Positions 1 to 8,375 of a DNA stretch of 64,000 bases are shown in pieces. This DNA is from Alicyclobacillus mali (GTDB taxonomy: Bacteria > Bacillota > Bacilli > Alicyclobacillales > Alicyclobacillaceae). The stretch lies in the NCBI RefSeq assembly GCF_017329565.1, contig NZ_JAFMTT010000013.1. The stretch is one strand, 5' to 3'. The notes under the pieces were generated by a model, which saw only the letters and a list, made by a program, of their open reading frames with translations, did no database searches and was not told the origin of the DNA. Numbering within the stretch: position 1 is the first letter of the stretch; each line of letters begins with the position of its first letter. The position numbers and the translations under genes are program-made.

Positions 1-821
1 GTGTGATCCGTGATGGCAAATTGAATGAGCGTGCGGCCGCTCGGCAGCGTCCTTCGGTCCACGTTGAACACTTCACCCACCACAGTGGCGCGTCGCATCT
101 CGTCGACGATGTCTCGCAATGAGATGGGCGAGGGTTCGTCGTACATCTGGCCGACCACAAGCGCCTCCGCGCCTTGCGAGGCGCCGCCCTCATTCTGCGC
201 ATCCGACTCTTTCTGCTGCTCTTTCGCCGCCTTCGCCTCTTCGGCGAGCTGACGCCTCCAGCGCGCCTCTGCCTCCTGCTTCAGCTTCTCGCCCGCCGCA
301 AGGACATCCTCACAAGCCGTCTCGTCCACCTCGATGAGGACCGCGACGTCCAGGCCAAACGCGCGACGAGCCTCCGACGCGAGCCAATCCGCCACACCCT
401 TCTGCACGAGCTGCTCGGCAATCGGCTGGCTGGGAACGTGAATTCTGGCGCGAAAACCACGCCGCTCGTCCACTTCCTCCACCATGAGTCTCGCCTGCGA
501 CAGCCATTTGCCCGAAAGATGAGACCGCGCCTCGTAGGCGGCAGCAAGGGCGAGCATCGCGGTCTCCGCTGCTGCCGCAGAAACCTTCTCCGGAGGCGTG
601 ACCGCGATTTCCCATGCGCACGAGGCACCGAACGTCGAGGCGCAAAGTTCGTGAATCTCGGCGAGATCGCGATAGAAAGAAGAGAACGCGTCCGCATCCA
701 AGCCCGAAGACAAAAAGGGCGAATCCACGTGTACGCGGACTTCCCGGGTCGCCCTGCGGACACGGACGCTGCGAACCCTCGCCAGCGCCCGATCTCGGAC
801 AAGATGTTCGGGGATAGCCAT
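1..821 (-). CDS. polC: DNA polymerase III PolC-type alpha subunit, N-terminal part (runs off left edge)
   Basis: The first 273 codons of PolC, the replicative polymerase of low-GC Gram-positives; the gene continues beyond base 1. The start is the ATG at 821 after a GAGGTGA ribosome binding site. The reading frame is open to the edge. The visible part is the PolC N-terminal domain followed, at about residues 250-273, by the start of the OB-fold segment, recognisable from GEVFNVDRRTLPSGRTLIQF, which matches the PolC family hallmark in front of the exonuclease-polymerase core. It follows rseP by 21 bases, so it is the end of the rpsB...rseP gene string. In Bacillus subtilis proS sits between rseP and polC; here it is absent. 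The catalytic domains cannot be checked. Confidence 0.87.
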   Translation of the reverse strand, partial: MAIPEHLVRDRALARVRSVRVRRATREVRVHVDSPFLSSGLDADAFSSFYRDLAEIHELCASTFGASCAWEIAVTPPEKVSAAAAETAMLALAAAYEARSHLSGKWLSQARLMVEEVDERRGFRARIHVPSQPIAEQLVQKGVADWLASEARRAFGLDVAVLIEVDETACEDVLAAGEKLKQEAEARWRRQLAEEAKAAKEQQKESDAQNEGGASQGAEALVVGQMYDEPSPISLRDIVDEMRRATVVGEVFNVDRRTLPSGRTLIQFAITDH

Positions 822-842
822 GATTTCACCTCGCGCTACCGT

Positions 843-2105
843 CTAGAACCAGTGCGTCACGTCGCGATAGGTGATCACGACCGCGAACAGCATGACAATC
901 GCAAAGCCCACAAAATGCACAAATCCTTCTTTTTCGGGATCCACTCGCCGCCCCCGGATGAGCTCAATCGCCATGAACAACAGCCGCCCGCCGTCGAGAG
1001 CAGGAATGGGAAGCAGATTGAACAAGCCGAGCCCCAGGCTGAGCGCACCGGTCACGGCAATCACGTTCCAGATGCCAAACCTCACCTGCTCGGTGATCAC
1101 ATGCGCGATGCCGACAGGACCGGACAGCGATTGAAACTGATGGTGCACAAACAGCCCCACATATCCCTGGATGGTCATGCCGATGTCCCGAACCAGCGCG
1201 GAGAAGCCGGCCGGAATGGTGTGAAGCGGGCTGTGAGAAATCTGGGCATCGATTCCGATCATCGGCGCTCCGCTCACCAAGTGTGGCGTCACGGCGATGG
1301 AACGCGCGCCATTGGCAGTTTTCACCTCGAGGACGAGCGGTTGCGGGTGGCCGCCGCGCACGCCGTCCTCCGACACCGCGCGCACGAGACCCGCCCAGGA
1401 GTGTATCGAGCGGCCGTCGACCGCCAAAATGGTGTCTCCGGGCACGAGACCCGCGTGCGCCGCGGGAGTGCCCGGCTCGACATGCCCCACGGTCGTGGTG
1501 GGGACACCCGTATACGTGTTGACGGCGGAGAACAGGACACCGGCCAAGATGAGGTTCATAATGGGACCCGCCAGAATGATGGCTGCTCGCTGCCACAGCG
1601 GCTTCCCGATCATCTGTTGCTCCTTCGGGACGACGGGAATGGATGAGCGGCGGCTCAACATCACCCGAGCGCCGCTTCTCACGTGAAAGCGCTGAATCCC
1701 ATCCTCCGTCTCAAGCTTCATGATCATCCGGTCGGTCAAATCAACCTCGCGCACCACGCCCACGCGTCCGTTCGGCAGGTCCTTGGGCTCTCCGAGTGCC
1801 ACAATCTCTCCGGCCGCGTCTTGTTCGTATGCGACCGACTGACCGATAGGAAACCACGACTCCTGCGGAGCTTCTCCCGCCAACTGCACGAATCCGCCGA
1901 GTGGAATGAGCCTGAGGGAATACTCCGTCCCTCCGCGCACCACGGATACGACCTTCGGGCCGAAGCCAATGGCAAACACGGGCACCGCGACGCCACATCG
2001 CTTGGCGACGTAGAAATGGCCGAACTCATGCAGCGTCACACAGACGCCAAACACAAGCACAATGGCGACCGCCGCTTCCGCATAGAACTCGAGGTGCGCT
2101 AACAT
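843..2105 (-). CDS. rseP: Site-2 intramembrane zinc metalloprotease RseP (RasP type)
   Basis: An M50 protease of 420 residues that cuts transmembrane substrates such as anti-sigma factors within the membrane. The zinc-binding HEFGH lies in the first membrane segment (about residue 26), a PDZ domain sits in the middle (around GLVPGDTILAVDGRSIHSW), and the second metal-ligand motif NLLPIPALDGGR is near the C-terminus between the last membrane segments. I chose the ATG at 2105, just after the dxr stop, because it puts the first membrane segment at the N-terminus as in the family. The frame is open further upstream inside dxr, but that extension is not protease-like. Position after dxr matches Bacilli. 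Confidence 0.93.
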   Translation of the reverse strand: MLAHLEFYAEAAVAIVLVFGVCVTLHEFGHFYVAKRCGVAVPVFAIGFGPKVVSVVRGGTEYSLRLIPLGGFVQLAGEAPQESWFPIGQSVAYEQDAAGEIVALGEPKDLPNGRVGVVREVDLTDRMIMKLETEDGIQRFHVRSGARVMLSRRSSIPVVPKEQQMIGKPLWQRAAIILAGPIMNLILAGVLFSAVNTYTGVPTTTVGHVEPGTPAAHAGLVPGDTILAVDGRSIHSWAGLVRAVSEDGVRGGHPQPLVLEVKTANGARSIAVTPHLVSGAPMIGIDAQISHSPLHTIPAGFSALVRDIGMTIQGYVGLFVHHQFQSLSGPVGIAHVITEQVRFGIWNVIAVTGALSLGLGLFNLLPIPALDGGRLLFMAIELIRGRRVDPEKEGFVHFVGFAIVMLFAVVITYRDVTHWF

Positions 2106-2118
2106 TGGCAACTGTTCA

Positions 2119-3267
2119 TCAGCCCTTTGCCACGTAAAGTTCGGCCAGACGCCGCGCTTGCCCATCCGCGCGAAGGACATCTTCCACCGACTGAGGCACC
2201 TCGTTCGGCACCCGCTCGAGCACCGCCTCGACGACCTCAGGGATCCGCAAAAACGGGATCTGTTCGCGCAAAAACGCCTCCACCGCCACCTCGTTCGCCG
2301 CGTTCAGAACGCACGGTGCGAGTCCCCCGGCGCGACCAGCCTCCATCGCCAGGCGAAGGCACGGAAATCGGTCGAAATCTGGCTCTTCGAAGTGCAGCGC
2401 TCCGACGCTCGCCAGGTTCAGCCTCGGCCAAGGCGCGGGTGATCGCTCGGGATATGTGATGGCGTATTGAATTGGCAAGCGCATGTCCGCCGTCGCGAGC
2501 TGTGCAACCATCGAGCCGTCCACAAACTCCGCCATGGAGTGCACGATGCTCTCCGGATGTACAAGCACAGCTATCTTATCATATGGCACGCCGAACAAAT
2601 GATGCGCTTCGATCACCTCAAGCCCCTTGTTCATCATGGTGGCACTATCAATGGTGATCTTCTGTCCCATGTTCCAGTTGGGATGGCGAAGCGCGTCCCG
2701 GACCGTGACCTCTGCCATGCGATCTTTGGGCCATGACCGAAACGGTCCTCCCGAGGCCGTCAGGACGAGCCGCAGGACCTCCTCGGGCTGGCCGGATCGC
2801 AAGCACTGGTGAAGCGCACAGTGCTCGCTGTCCACGGGGACCATCTCTCCACCCGCATCGCGCATGGCGCGCAGGATGAGATCGCCCGCAGCCACGAGGC
2901 ACTCCTTGTTGGCGAGCGCGAGGCGCGCACCGCGGCCGACCGTGGCAAGCGCAGGCAGAATGCCGCGAGCCCCTACGACCGCATTCAACACGATGTCCGA
3001 TGGGTATGCGGCACACGCGACAAGACCCTCGTCCCCGACGACAATGTCCATCCGCTCACCCGGTAAAAGTTCGCGCAACGCGCGACGGGCCGCTTCGTCA
3101 GCAACGCCGACGACTTGCGGGCGATAGCGGCGAACCTGTTCCGCCAATCGCTCCACGTTTCGACCCGCCGCGAGCGCGACCACCTCGTATGTATCCAGAT
3201 GTGACAGCACCTCGAGCGCCTGCACGCCGATGGTGCCCGTGCTCCCGAGGATGGCAATGCGCTTCAT
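2119..3267 (-). CDS. dxr: 1-deoxy-D-xylulose 5-phosphate reductoisomerase
   Basis: Converts 1-deoxy-D-xylulose 5-phosphate to 2-C-methyl-D-erythritol 4-phosphate with NADPH, the first committed step of the MEP isoprenoid pathway. The 382-residue length is normal. The N-terminus MKRIAILGSTGTIG is the NADPH-binding glycine-rich loop; the metal and substrate sites are visible as VDSEHCALHQCL and the later NMGQKITIDSATMMNKGLE motif. The start ATG at 3267 follows GGAGGGGAAGAC, so the longer frame upstream is not used. It lies between cdsA and rseP, and its product feeds the undecaprenyl-phosphate pathway served by the nearby uppS. Confidence 0.96.
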   Translation of the reverse strand: MKRIAILGSTGTIGVQALEVLSHLDTYEVVALAAGRNVERLAEQVRRYRPQVVGVADEAARRALRELLPGERMDIVVGDEGLVACAAYPSDIVLNAVVGARGILPALATVGRGARLALANKECLVAAGDLILRAMRDAGGEMVPVDSEHCALHQCLRSGQPEEVLRLVLTASGGPFRSWPKDRMAEVTVRDALRHPNWNMGQKITIDSATMMNKGLEVIEAHHLFGVPYDKIAVLVHPESIVHSMAEFVDGSMVAQLATADMRLPIQYAITYPERSPAPWPRLNLASVGALHFEEPDFDRFPCLRLAMEAGRAGGLAPCVLNAANEVAVEAFLREQIPFLRIPEVVEAVLERVPNEVPQSVEDVLRADGQARRLAELYVAKG

Positions 3268-3290
3268 GTCTTCCCCTCCACCCGGCTCCG

Positions 3291-4085
3291 CTATATCAAG
3301 CCGCTCAAAACACCGGAGATGAACCACAAAGCGAAGGGCGCCGCGTACAGTAGGCTGTCGATTCGGTCCAGAACGCCCCCATGCCCCGGCAACATGCGTC
3401 CTGAGTCTTTCACGCCAGCAGCGCGTTTATAGGCGCTCTCCACCAGATCTCCCACCTGCCCGGTCACGGCCACCAAGAATCCCACTGCGGCAAACATCCA
3501 GGCGTCGTATTGCGGACCGGCGATCTCGCCGAACACCAAAGCACCGACCACCGCGCCGGCAACCCCGGCGAGCGCGCCGCTCACGGTCTTTTTCGGACTG
3601 ATTGCGGGAAGCAGTTTGGGCCCCTGAACGAATCGCCCGACAAAATAAGCCGCTGTGTCGCACGTCCAGGCGGCGACGAGAAAAGTCCAAATCCAAAGCC
3701 AACCTTCCGGCAGCGCACGCAGACCGATGAGCGACACCCCGCCCGCCGCGAGGTAGAAAGCTCCGAAGGCCGTCACCGCGTAGGTACGCAGATCGTTCGG
3801 TCTGCGCGTGATGACCGGCAAGGTCAACACCACCGCCACGGCCAGAAAAAAAACAAACGGGTGAAACGCTTGCCTTGGGAACCAGTCCGCGAGCGAAATG
3901 GCGATGGCCCCAAACCATACAGCAGGGTCGTACCACCGCCGCCCGAACATCTGACAAAACTCCAGCACACCAGCCAGCGTCGCGATCCACACGAGACAGC
4001 GCCAGCCGGTCAGTCCCCCGAACAACAAGACGAGCAGGACCACGAGCCCTGCGATCACAGCCGTGACGACCCGCTGTTTGAGCAT
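3291..4085 (-). CDS. cdsA: Phosphatidate cytidylyltransferase
   Basis: Makes CDP-diacylglycerol from phosphatidate and CTP, the branch point of phospholipid synthesis. About 264 residues with roughly eight hydrophobic membrane segments; the C-terminal CDP-alcohol signature is visible as VKDSGRMLPGHGGVLDRIDS. The start is uncertain: GTG at 4097 directly abuts the uppS stop, and the in-frame ATG at 4085 (MLKQRVVTAVIAG) has AGGTG about nine bases upstream; I prefer 4085 because family members begin with this segment. It is part of the uppS-cdsA-dxr string common to Bacilli. Confidence 0.93.
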   Translation of the reverse strand: MLKQRVVTAVIAGLVVLLVLLFGGLTGWRCLVWIATLAGVLEFCQMFGRRWYDPAVWFGAIAISLADWFPRQAFHPFVFFLAVAVVLTLPVITRRPNDLRTYAVTAFGAFYLAAGGVSLIGLRALPEGWLWIWTFLVAAWTCDTAAYFVGRFVQGPKLLPAISPKKTVSGALAGVAGAVVGALVFGEIAGPQYDAWMFAAVGFLVAVTGQVGDLVESAYKRAAGVKDSGRMLPGHGGVLDRIDSLLYAAPFALWFISGVLSGLI

Positions 4086-4097
4086 CTGAATGGACAC

Positions 4098-4874
4098 CTA
4101 CTCGAGTGCGCCGAACCTCCGCTTGCGCTTCGCGTAATCGCAAATCGCCTGATAGAGATCGTCGCGTGTAAAGTCCGGCCACAACACATCTGTAAACCAG
4201 AGTTCCGCGTACGCCGCCTGCCACAGCAAAAAGTTGCTCAACCGGATCTCGCCGCTCGTCCGAATGACAAGATCAAGCGGCGGTAGCCCGGCCGTATCGA
4301 GATATCGATCGCAGGAGGCTTCCGTCAGCTGTCCGACCGTCGCGCGCCCCTCGATAACCTCGCGGGCGTAGCGCTCCATCGCGGCGATGATCTCCATCCG
4401 CCCGCCGTAATTAAGCGCGAAGTTCACGATCATGCCCGTGTTGTGCTGCGTGCGATGAATGGCGCGGCGAACGGTGGCCTGCGTGTGCGCCGGAAGGCGC
4501 CCGGTATCGCCGATGAAGCGCACGCGCACGTTGCGCCTCACCAACTCGTCGATCTCGCTGCGAAAGAATTGCTCCGGCAGCCGCATCAAATAGTCGACTT
4601 CGGCCGCTGGCCTCTTCCAATTTTCAGTCGAGAAAGCATACAGCGTGACGCATTCGATGCCGAAATCGTCACACGCGCGGATGGCCTCTTTCATGGCCAT
4701 CATTCCCGCGTGGTGACCCGCAATTCGGGGAAGACCGCGCTTTTGCGCCCAGCGGCCATTTCCGTCCATGATGAGACCGATATGCCGGGGCTTCACGTCG
4801 AGCGCTGGCTGCTGCTCGACCGCCGCCGCGCTGGCACGCTGCAAACGCCCAAAACCCTTGAACAAGGCTGGCAT
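4098..4874 (-). CDS. uppS: Isoprenyl transferase (undecaprenyl diphosphate synthase family)
   Basis: A cis-prenyltransferase that extends farnesyl diphosphate to the C55 carrier lipid used for wall and polymer synthesis. 258 residues; the family signature IGLIMDGNGRWAQKRGLPR with its catalytic aspartate is at about residues 32-51, and the C-terminal DLVIRTSGEIRLSNFLLWQ motif with the pyrophosphate-binding arginines is present. About 30 residues precede the conserved core. It lies 26 bases after frr and abuts cdsA. Confidence 0.95.
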   Translation of the reverse strand: MPALFKGFGRLQRASAAAVEQQPALDVKPRHIGLIMDGNGRWAQKRGLPRIAGHHAGMMAMKEAIRACDDFGIECVTLYAFSTENWKRPAAEVDYLMRLPEQFFRSEIDELVRRNVRVRFIGDTGRLPAHTQATVRRAIHRTQHNTGMIVNFALNYGGRMEIIAAMERYAREVIEGRATVGQLTEASCDRYLDTAGLPPLDLVIRTSGEIRLSNFLLWQAAYAELWFTDVLWPDFTRDDLYQAICDYAKRKRRFGALE

Positions 4875-4900
4875 CCCCCTTAATCCAGCAACCTTGGAAC

Positions 4901-5458
4901 TCAGACCTGCGTCACGTCCTTCTCCTTATCTTCCAACACACGGTCCACCTGTGCAATGGCCTTGTCAGTCAACTGCTGGACCCTGTCCATCAGACGGCGA
5001 ACGTCGTCTTCCGAAATGTCGCCGGCCTTCTCGAGCTTCTTGATCTCTTCGTTGCCATCCCGGCGAATGTTGCGAATGGCAACCCGCGTTTCCTCCGCCA
5101 TCTTCCGGACCTGTTTGACCAGTTCCTGACGCCTTTGTTCCGTGAGCGCAGGTATCGTCAACCGAATGACGCTGCCGTCGTTCGCCGGGTTCAATCCGAG
5201 ATCCGACTTCTGAATCGCCTTTTCGATCTCGGCGAGCATAGACTTATCCCACGGGGAAATCACCAACAGGCGCGGTTCCGGCGATGTCACGCTCGCAACC
5301 TGATTGACGGGCATCTGAGAGCCGTAATACTCCACCATGACGTGGTCGAGCATGGAAGGCGTAGCCCGACCTGCGCGCACGGTCGCGAACTCGCGGCGCA
5401 GATTCTGAACGGCCTTCTCCATCCGCTCTTGGAGACTCTGAATCAATTCCTCATGCAT
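4901..5458 (-). CDS. frr: Ribosome recycling factor
   Basis: Splits post-termination ribosomes together with EF-G. With the ATG at 5458 the protein is 185 residues, exactly the usual length, starting MHEELIQSLQERMEKAVQNL. This start overlaps the pyrH stop by eight bases and has AAGGGTG six to seven bases upstream; an in-frame GTG at 5467 is possible but would add three residues. The conserved RAGRATPSMLD segment and the long helical arms of domain I are clear. Translation is coupled to pyrH. Confidence 0.95.
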   Translation of the reverse strand: MHEELIQSLQERMEKAVQNLRREFATVRAGRATPSMLDHVMVEYYGSQMPVNQVASVTSPEPRLLVISPWDKSMLAEIEKAIQKSDLGLNPANDGSVIRLTIPALTEQRRQELVKQVRKMAEETRVAIRNIRRDGNEEIKKLEKAGDISEDDVRRLMDRVQQLTDKAIAQVDRVLEDKEKDVTQV

Positions 5459-6185
5459 GCGCGTCACCCTTTCCCACCAAGGTGCCGATTTTTTCGCCCA
5501 TCACAGCGCGAAGGATGTTGCCGTCCTCGTTGATATTGAACACCAAAATGGGAATATCGTTATCCTTACACAAGCTCGCCGCGGTGGAATCCATCACAGC
5601 GAGCCCCTGCTTCAACACTTCCATGAAGTCGAGTTCGGCGTATTTGGTCGCTGTCGGATCCTTCTGCGGATCGGCCGTGTAGACCCCGTCCACGCCGTTT
5701 TTGGCCATCAGGATGACTTCTGCTTCGATCTCGGCGGCTCGCAACGCAGCCGTGGTGTCCGTCGAAAAGAACGGATTGCCCGTTCCGCCCGCGAAGATCA
5801 CGACGCGCCCCTTCTCCAAATGACGAATGGCCCGGCGGCGGATGTAAGGCTCGGCCACTTCCGACATGTGAATGGAGCTCTGCACGCGCGTAGCCACCCC
5901 GAGCTTCTCAAGAGCGTCCTGCAGCGCCAAGGCATTCATGACGGTCGCCAACATGCCCATGTAATCTGCCGTCGCGCGGTCCATACCCATCTGGCTGCCG
6001 GTCGCACCTCGCCAGATATTCCCTGCCCCAACCACAATCGCGACCTGGACGTCGAGCTTCGCCACATCGGCTATCTGGCGAGCGATGTCCCGGATCACAG
6101 CCGGATCGATCCCGAACCCATGTCGCCCTGCGAGCGCCTCTCCGCTCAGCTTGAGAACGACGCGGCGGTATTTTGGAATCGTCAC
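5451..6185 (-). CDS. pyrH: Uridylate (UMP) kinase
   Basis: Phosphorylates UMP to UDP in pyrimidine nucleotide synthesis; belongs to the amino-acid-kinase fold family, not to the NMP kinases. 244 residues. Start is GTG at 6185 after GGAGGGG. Visible motifs are VLKLSGEALAG at the N-terminus, VVGAGNIWRG around residue 50 for phosphate binding, and FAGGTGNPFFSTDTTAALRA in the middle. Order tsf-pyrH-frr is the standard bacterial cluster. Confidence 0.96.
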   Translation of the reverse strand: MTIPKYRRVVLKLSGEALAGRHGFGIDPAVIRDIARQIADVAKLDVQVAIVVGAGNIWRGATGSQMGMDRATADYMGMLATVMNALALQDALEKLGVATRVQSSIHMSEVAEPYIRRRAIRHLEKGRVVIFAGGTGNPFFSTDTTAALRAAEIEAEVILMAKNGVDGVYTADPQKDPTATKYAELDFMEVLKQGLAVMDSTAASLCKDNDIPILVFNINEDGNILRAVMGEKIGTLVGKGDAHA

Positions 6186-6269
6186 AAAGGCCCCTCCATT
6201 GCGCCAAAATAGGTGGCCAAAATGGCATGAAAGGGAACACGCGATGGTGTCCCCTCATGCACAGCCTCG

Positions 6270-6923
6270 TTACAGGCGAACCTGAGACATGACCTCTTCC
6301 ACAAAATTCGTCTCTTGGCGCTCGATCCCTTCCCCGACCACGAACCGAGCAAACCGACGAATGGAAATATTTTCGCCAATCGTCGCGATTTTTTCCTTCA
6401 CCAACGTATCGACCGTCTTGTCGGGATCCTTGACGAACGGCTGCTCCAGCAGACAATTCTCCTTGAAAAATTTCTCCAAGCGCCCTTCCACGATCTTGTC
6501 CACGACTTGTTCAGGTTTGCCCTCATTCAGCGTCTGGGCGCGAAGAATTTCCCGTTCACGCTCGATGACGTCCTGCGGCACCTCTTCACGGCGAACGTAC
6601 TGCGGATTCGACGCCGCGATGTGCATCGCGATGTCTTTCACAAACGTGCGGAACTCCTCATTCTTGGCCACGAAGTCCGTCTCGCAGTTGACCTCCACGA
6701 GCACGCCAATGCGCCCACCGCCGTGAATGTAGGCCTCCACGAGTCCGTCCGCAGCGATGCGACCGGCCTTCTTCGCCGCTTGCGCAAGACCGCGCTCGCG
6801 CAAGATGACGATGGCCTGCTCCATATCGCCACCCGCCTCGGTCAGGGCCTTTTTGCAGTCCATCATGCCGGCGCCCGTGCGCTCGCGCAACTCCTTCACC
6901 ATTGCTGCTGTGATTTCAGCCAC
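6270..6923 (-). CDS. tsf: Translation elongation factor Ts, short form
   Basis: Guanine-nucleotide exchange factor for EF-Tu. The N-terminal UBA-like domain is MAEITAAMVKELRERTGAGMMDCKKALTEA (residues 1-30 region), followed by the TDFVA core motif (CETDFVAKNEEF). At 217 residues it is well below the roughly 290 of B. subtilis and close to the short form with a single core subdomain known from cyanobacteria and some thermophiles. The stop is intact and no frameshift remnant is visible before pyrH, so the short length appears genuine. Confidence 0.95.
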   Translation of the reverse strand: MAEITAAMVKELRERTGAGMMDCKKALTEAGGDMEQAIVILRERGLAQAAKKAGRIAADGLVEAYIHGGGRIGVLVEVNCETDFVAKNEEFRTFVKDIAMHIAASNPQYVRREEVPQDVIEREREILRAQTLNEGKPEQVVDKIVEGRLEKFFKENCLLEQPFVKDPDKTVDTLVKEKIATIGENISIRRFARFVVGEGIERQETNFVEEVMSQVRL

Positions 6924-6978
6924 GACTGTTTCCTCCTCAAACCTCTATATCTTCTATCCACACTTCCGCCGGGTGGCA

Positions 6979-7017
6979 CAAAAAAGGTGACGAGAGCGCG
7001 ACGCACCCGCCACCTTT
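6979..7017 (-). terminator. Attenuator-like hairpin between rpsB and tsf
   Basis: Read on the minus strand, AAAGGTGGC pairs with GTCACCTTT with one mismatch and is followed by a run of six T. It lies just after the rpsB stop, so it probably lowers transcription into tsf rather than ending the operon. The loop is long (about 20 bases), which weakens the call. Confidence 0.45.
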
Positions 7018-7021
7018 CCCC

Positions 7022-7723
7022 TCACGCGGTGGTCTCTTCTCCACCCTGCGTGCCTTCCAGCACAGCGTCCGCAATCTTGCTCGTCAGAAGGCGCACGGCG
7101 CGAATCGCATCGTCGTTGCCCGGGATGACGTAGTCGATCTCGTCAGGATCACAGTTTGTATCGACAATCGCGACAATGGGAATCCCGAGCTTGCGAGCCT
7201 CTGCCACCGCGATACGTTCCTTGCGCGGGTCAATGATGAAGAGTGCGTCCGGGAGCTTCTTCATCCCCTTGATGCCGCCGAGAAACTTCTCCAGGCGCTC
7301 GCGCTCCTTCCGGAGCAGAATGACTTCCTTTTTCGGCAGGACTTCAAACGTCCCGTCCTCTTCCATCCGCTCAAGCTCTTGCAGACGGCGAATGCGCTTT
7401 TGGATGGTGTTGAAGTTGGTCAGCGTGCCGCCAAGCCAACGCTGGTTCACATAAAACATACCGCAGCGCTCGGCCTCTTCCTTGACGGCCTCCTGCGCCT
7501 GCTTCTTCGTGCCGACGAACAACACGGTGCCGCCCGCCGCAGCGAGATCCCGGACGAAGTTGTACGCCTCTTCGACCTTGCGAACGGTCTTTTGAAGGTC
7601 GATGATGTAGATGCCGTTGCGCTCGGTGAAGATGTACCGCGCCATTTTCGGATTCCAGCGGCGCGTCTGATGCCCGAAATGTACGCCCGCCTCGAGCAGT
7701 TGCTTCATCGAGATGATGGCCAA
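7022..7723 (-). CDS. rpsB: 30S ribosomal protein S2
   Basis: Small-subunit protein S2, 233 residues with the start used here. I chose TTG at 7723 because GGAGG lies about seven bases upstream and because the N-terminus then reads MAIISMKQLLEAGVHFGHQ, which matches the B. subtilis protein. An ATG at 7727-7729 is in frame but only two or three bases from the GGAGG. S2 signatures RRWNPKMARYIFTERNGIYI and IDPRKERIAVAEARKLGIP are clear. It begins the rpsB-tsf string and has its own promoter. Confidence 0.96.
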   Translation of the reverse strand: MAIISMKQLLEAGVHFGHQTRRWNPKMARYIFTERNGIYIIDLQKTVRKVEEAYNFVRDLAAAGGTVLFVGTKKQAQEAVKEEAERCGMFYVNQRWLGGTLTNFNTIQKRIRRLQELERMEEDGTFEVLPKKEVILLRKERERLEKFLGGIKGMKKLPDALFIIDPRKERIAVAEARKLGIPIVAIVDTNCDPDEIDYVIPGNDDAIRAVRLLTSKIADAVLEGTQGGEETTA

Positions 7724-7841
7724 ACCCATTTCCTCCTTTTGTTTTCCCTCCGGACCGATCATCCGCAGCGCCGACCCATTGGGCACCGAACACCGCATCC
7801 CGATCCGTGCGTATTCGATTCAAAGGTACGCACCGCCCCAT

Positions 7842-7871
7842 ACTATACCACATGAAAACGAGCAGCAGCAA
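7842..7871 (-). promoter_or_regulatory. Probable sigma-A promoter of rpsB
   Basis: On the minus strand TTGCTG (7866-7871), an 18-base spacer and TATAGT (7842-7847). TGG directly before the -10 makes it an extended -10 site. Transcription would start near 7835, leaving a leader of about 110 bases before rpsB. The 7724-8043 gap otherwise holds no gene I can support. Confidence 0.6.
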
Positions 7872-8043
7872 CTGTCGGTACGTGCCGCGGCCCTCGTCAA
7901 CATCCACCCATTTGTGCTCGATCCTTCCACCTGCCCAGGCGGTTTGTCCGTGACCTCGCTTCCTACTTTTGCATTATCTACAGTGTGCCGCGAAAGGCGC
8001 GCGATTCGCGGCGCAATTTCCGCGTGGAAAGCGAGGGACGCAC

Positions 8044-8322
8044 ATGGCCACGAACAACTTCAACATCGCGGACTCGATTCGCCAACTTCACCTGGGCGAA
8101 GTCGTGACGGTGTTCACGAGCGCAGGCGGAACGGGCGGAGGCGGGTACACAGGAGCTATTGTCGGAATCGATAGCAACAACCTGTACCTGCTTCTCGCGC
8201 CCGCGTCAGCGCCGAGTGGCGTGACTGGGGCGTTCGGTACAGCCGGAAGCGGCACCACGTTCGGCGCTCTGGCGACCATTCCGCTCAGCCAGATTACGGC
8301 CATCGTCCAGAACGACTTGTGA
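8044..8322 (+). CDS. Unknown 92-residue protein, paralogue of the convergent neighbour
   Basis: No firm family. The ATG at 8044 has GAGGGA about six bases upstream. The protein has an N-terminal segment DSIRQLHLGEVVTVF, a glycine-rich turn (TSAGGTGGGGYTGAIVGI), a short hydrophobic strand NLYLLLAP and an ending ATIPLSQITAIV. This pattern of strands around GxVxV ... G-[YF]-TG ... IPLxxI is that of small beta-barrel domains such as the DUF2642/YuzF-like proteins of Bacilli; that link is inference. The facing gene at 8376-8654 has the same length and the same motif order. It is on the opposite strand to the flanking operons. Confidence 0.7.
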   Translation: MATNNFNIADSIRQLHLGEVVTVFTSAGGTGGGGYTGAIVGIDSNNLYLLLAPASAPSGVTGAFGTAGSGTTFGALATIPLSQITAIVQNDL

Positions 8323-8328
8323 AATCGC

Positions 8329-8358
8329 GTGAGCGAGAGGGGCGCCCCTCTCGCTCAC
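8329..8358. terminator. 30-base perfect palindrome between convergent genes
   Basis: GTGAGCGAGAGGGGC is followed at once by its exact reverse complement. It lies 6 bases past the plus-strand stop and 17 before the minus-strand stop, so it can act on both transcripts. A second small hairpin with TTTT (8358-8376) follows on the plus strand and is a more classical terminator. Confidence 0.65.
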
Positions 8359-8375
8359 CCCCGCATGTGGGGTTT

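Noticed and set aside
174..1646. Long open frame (490 codons) on the plus strand over polC and rseP
   Set aside because: It is antisense to two well-supported genes, very rich in Arg, His and Pro, and has no motif; typical of GC-rich shadows.
6229..6256. Hairpin between tsf and pyrH as a terminator
   Set aside because: Stem has a bulge and no T-run; more likely incidental.
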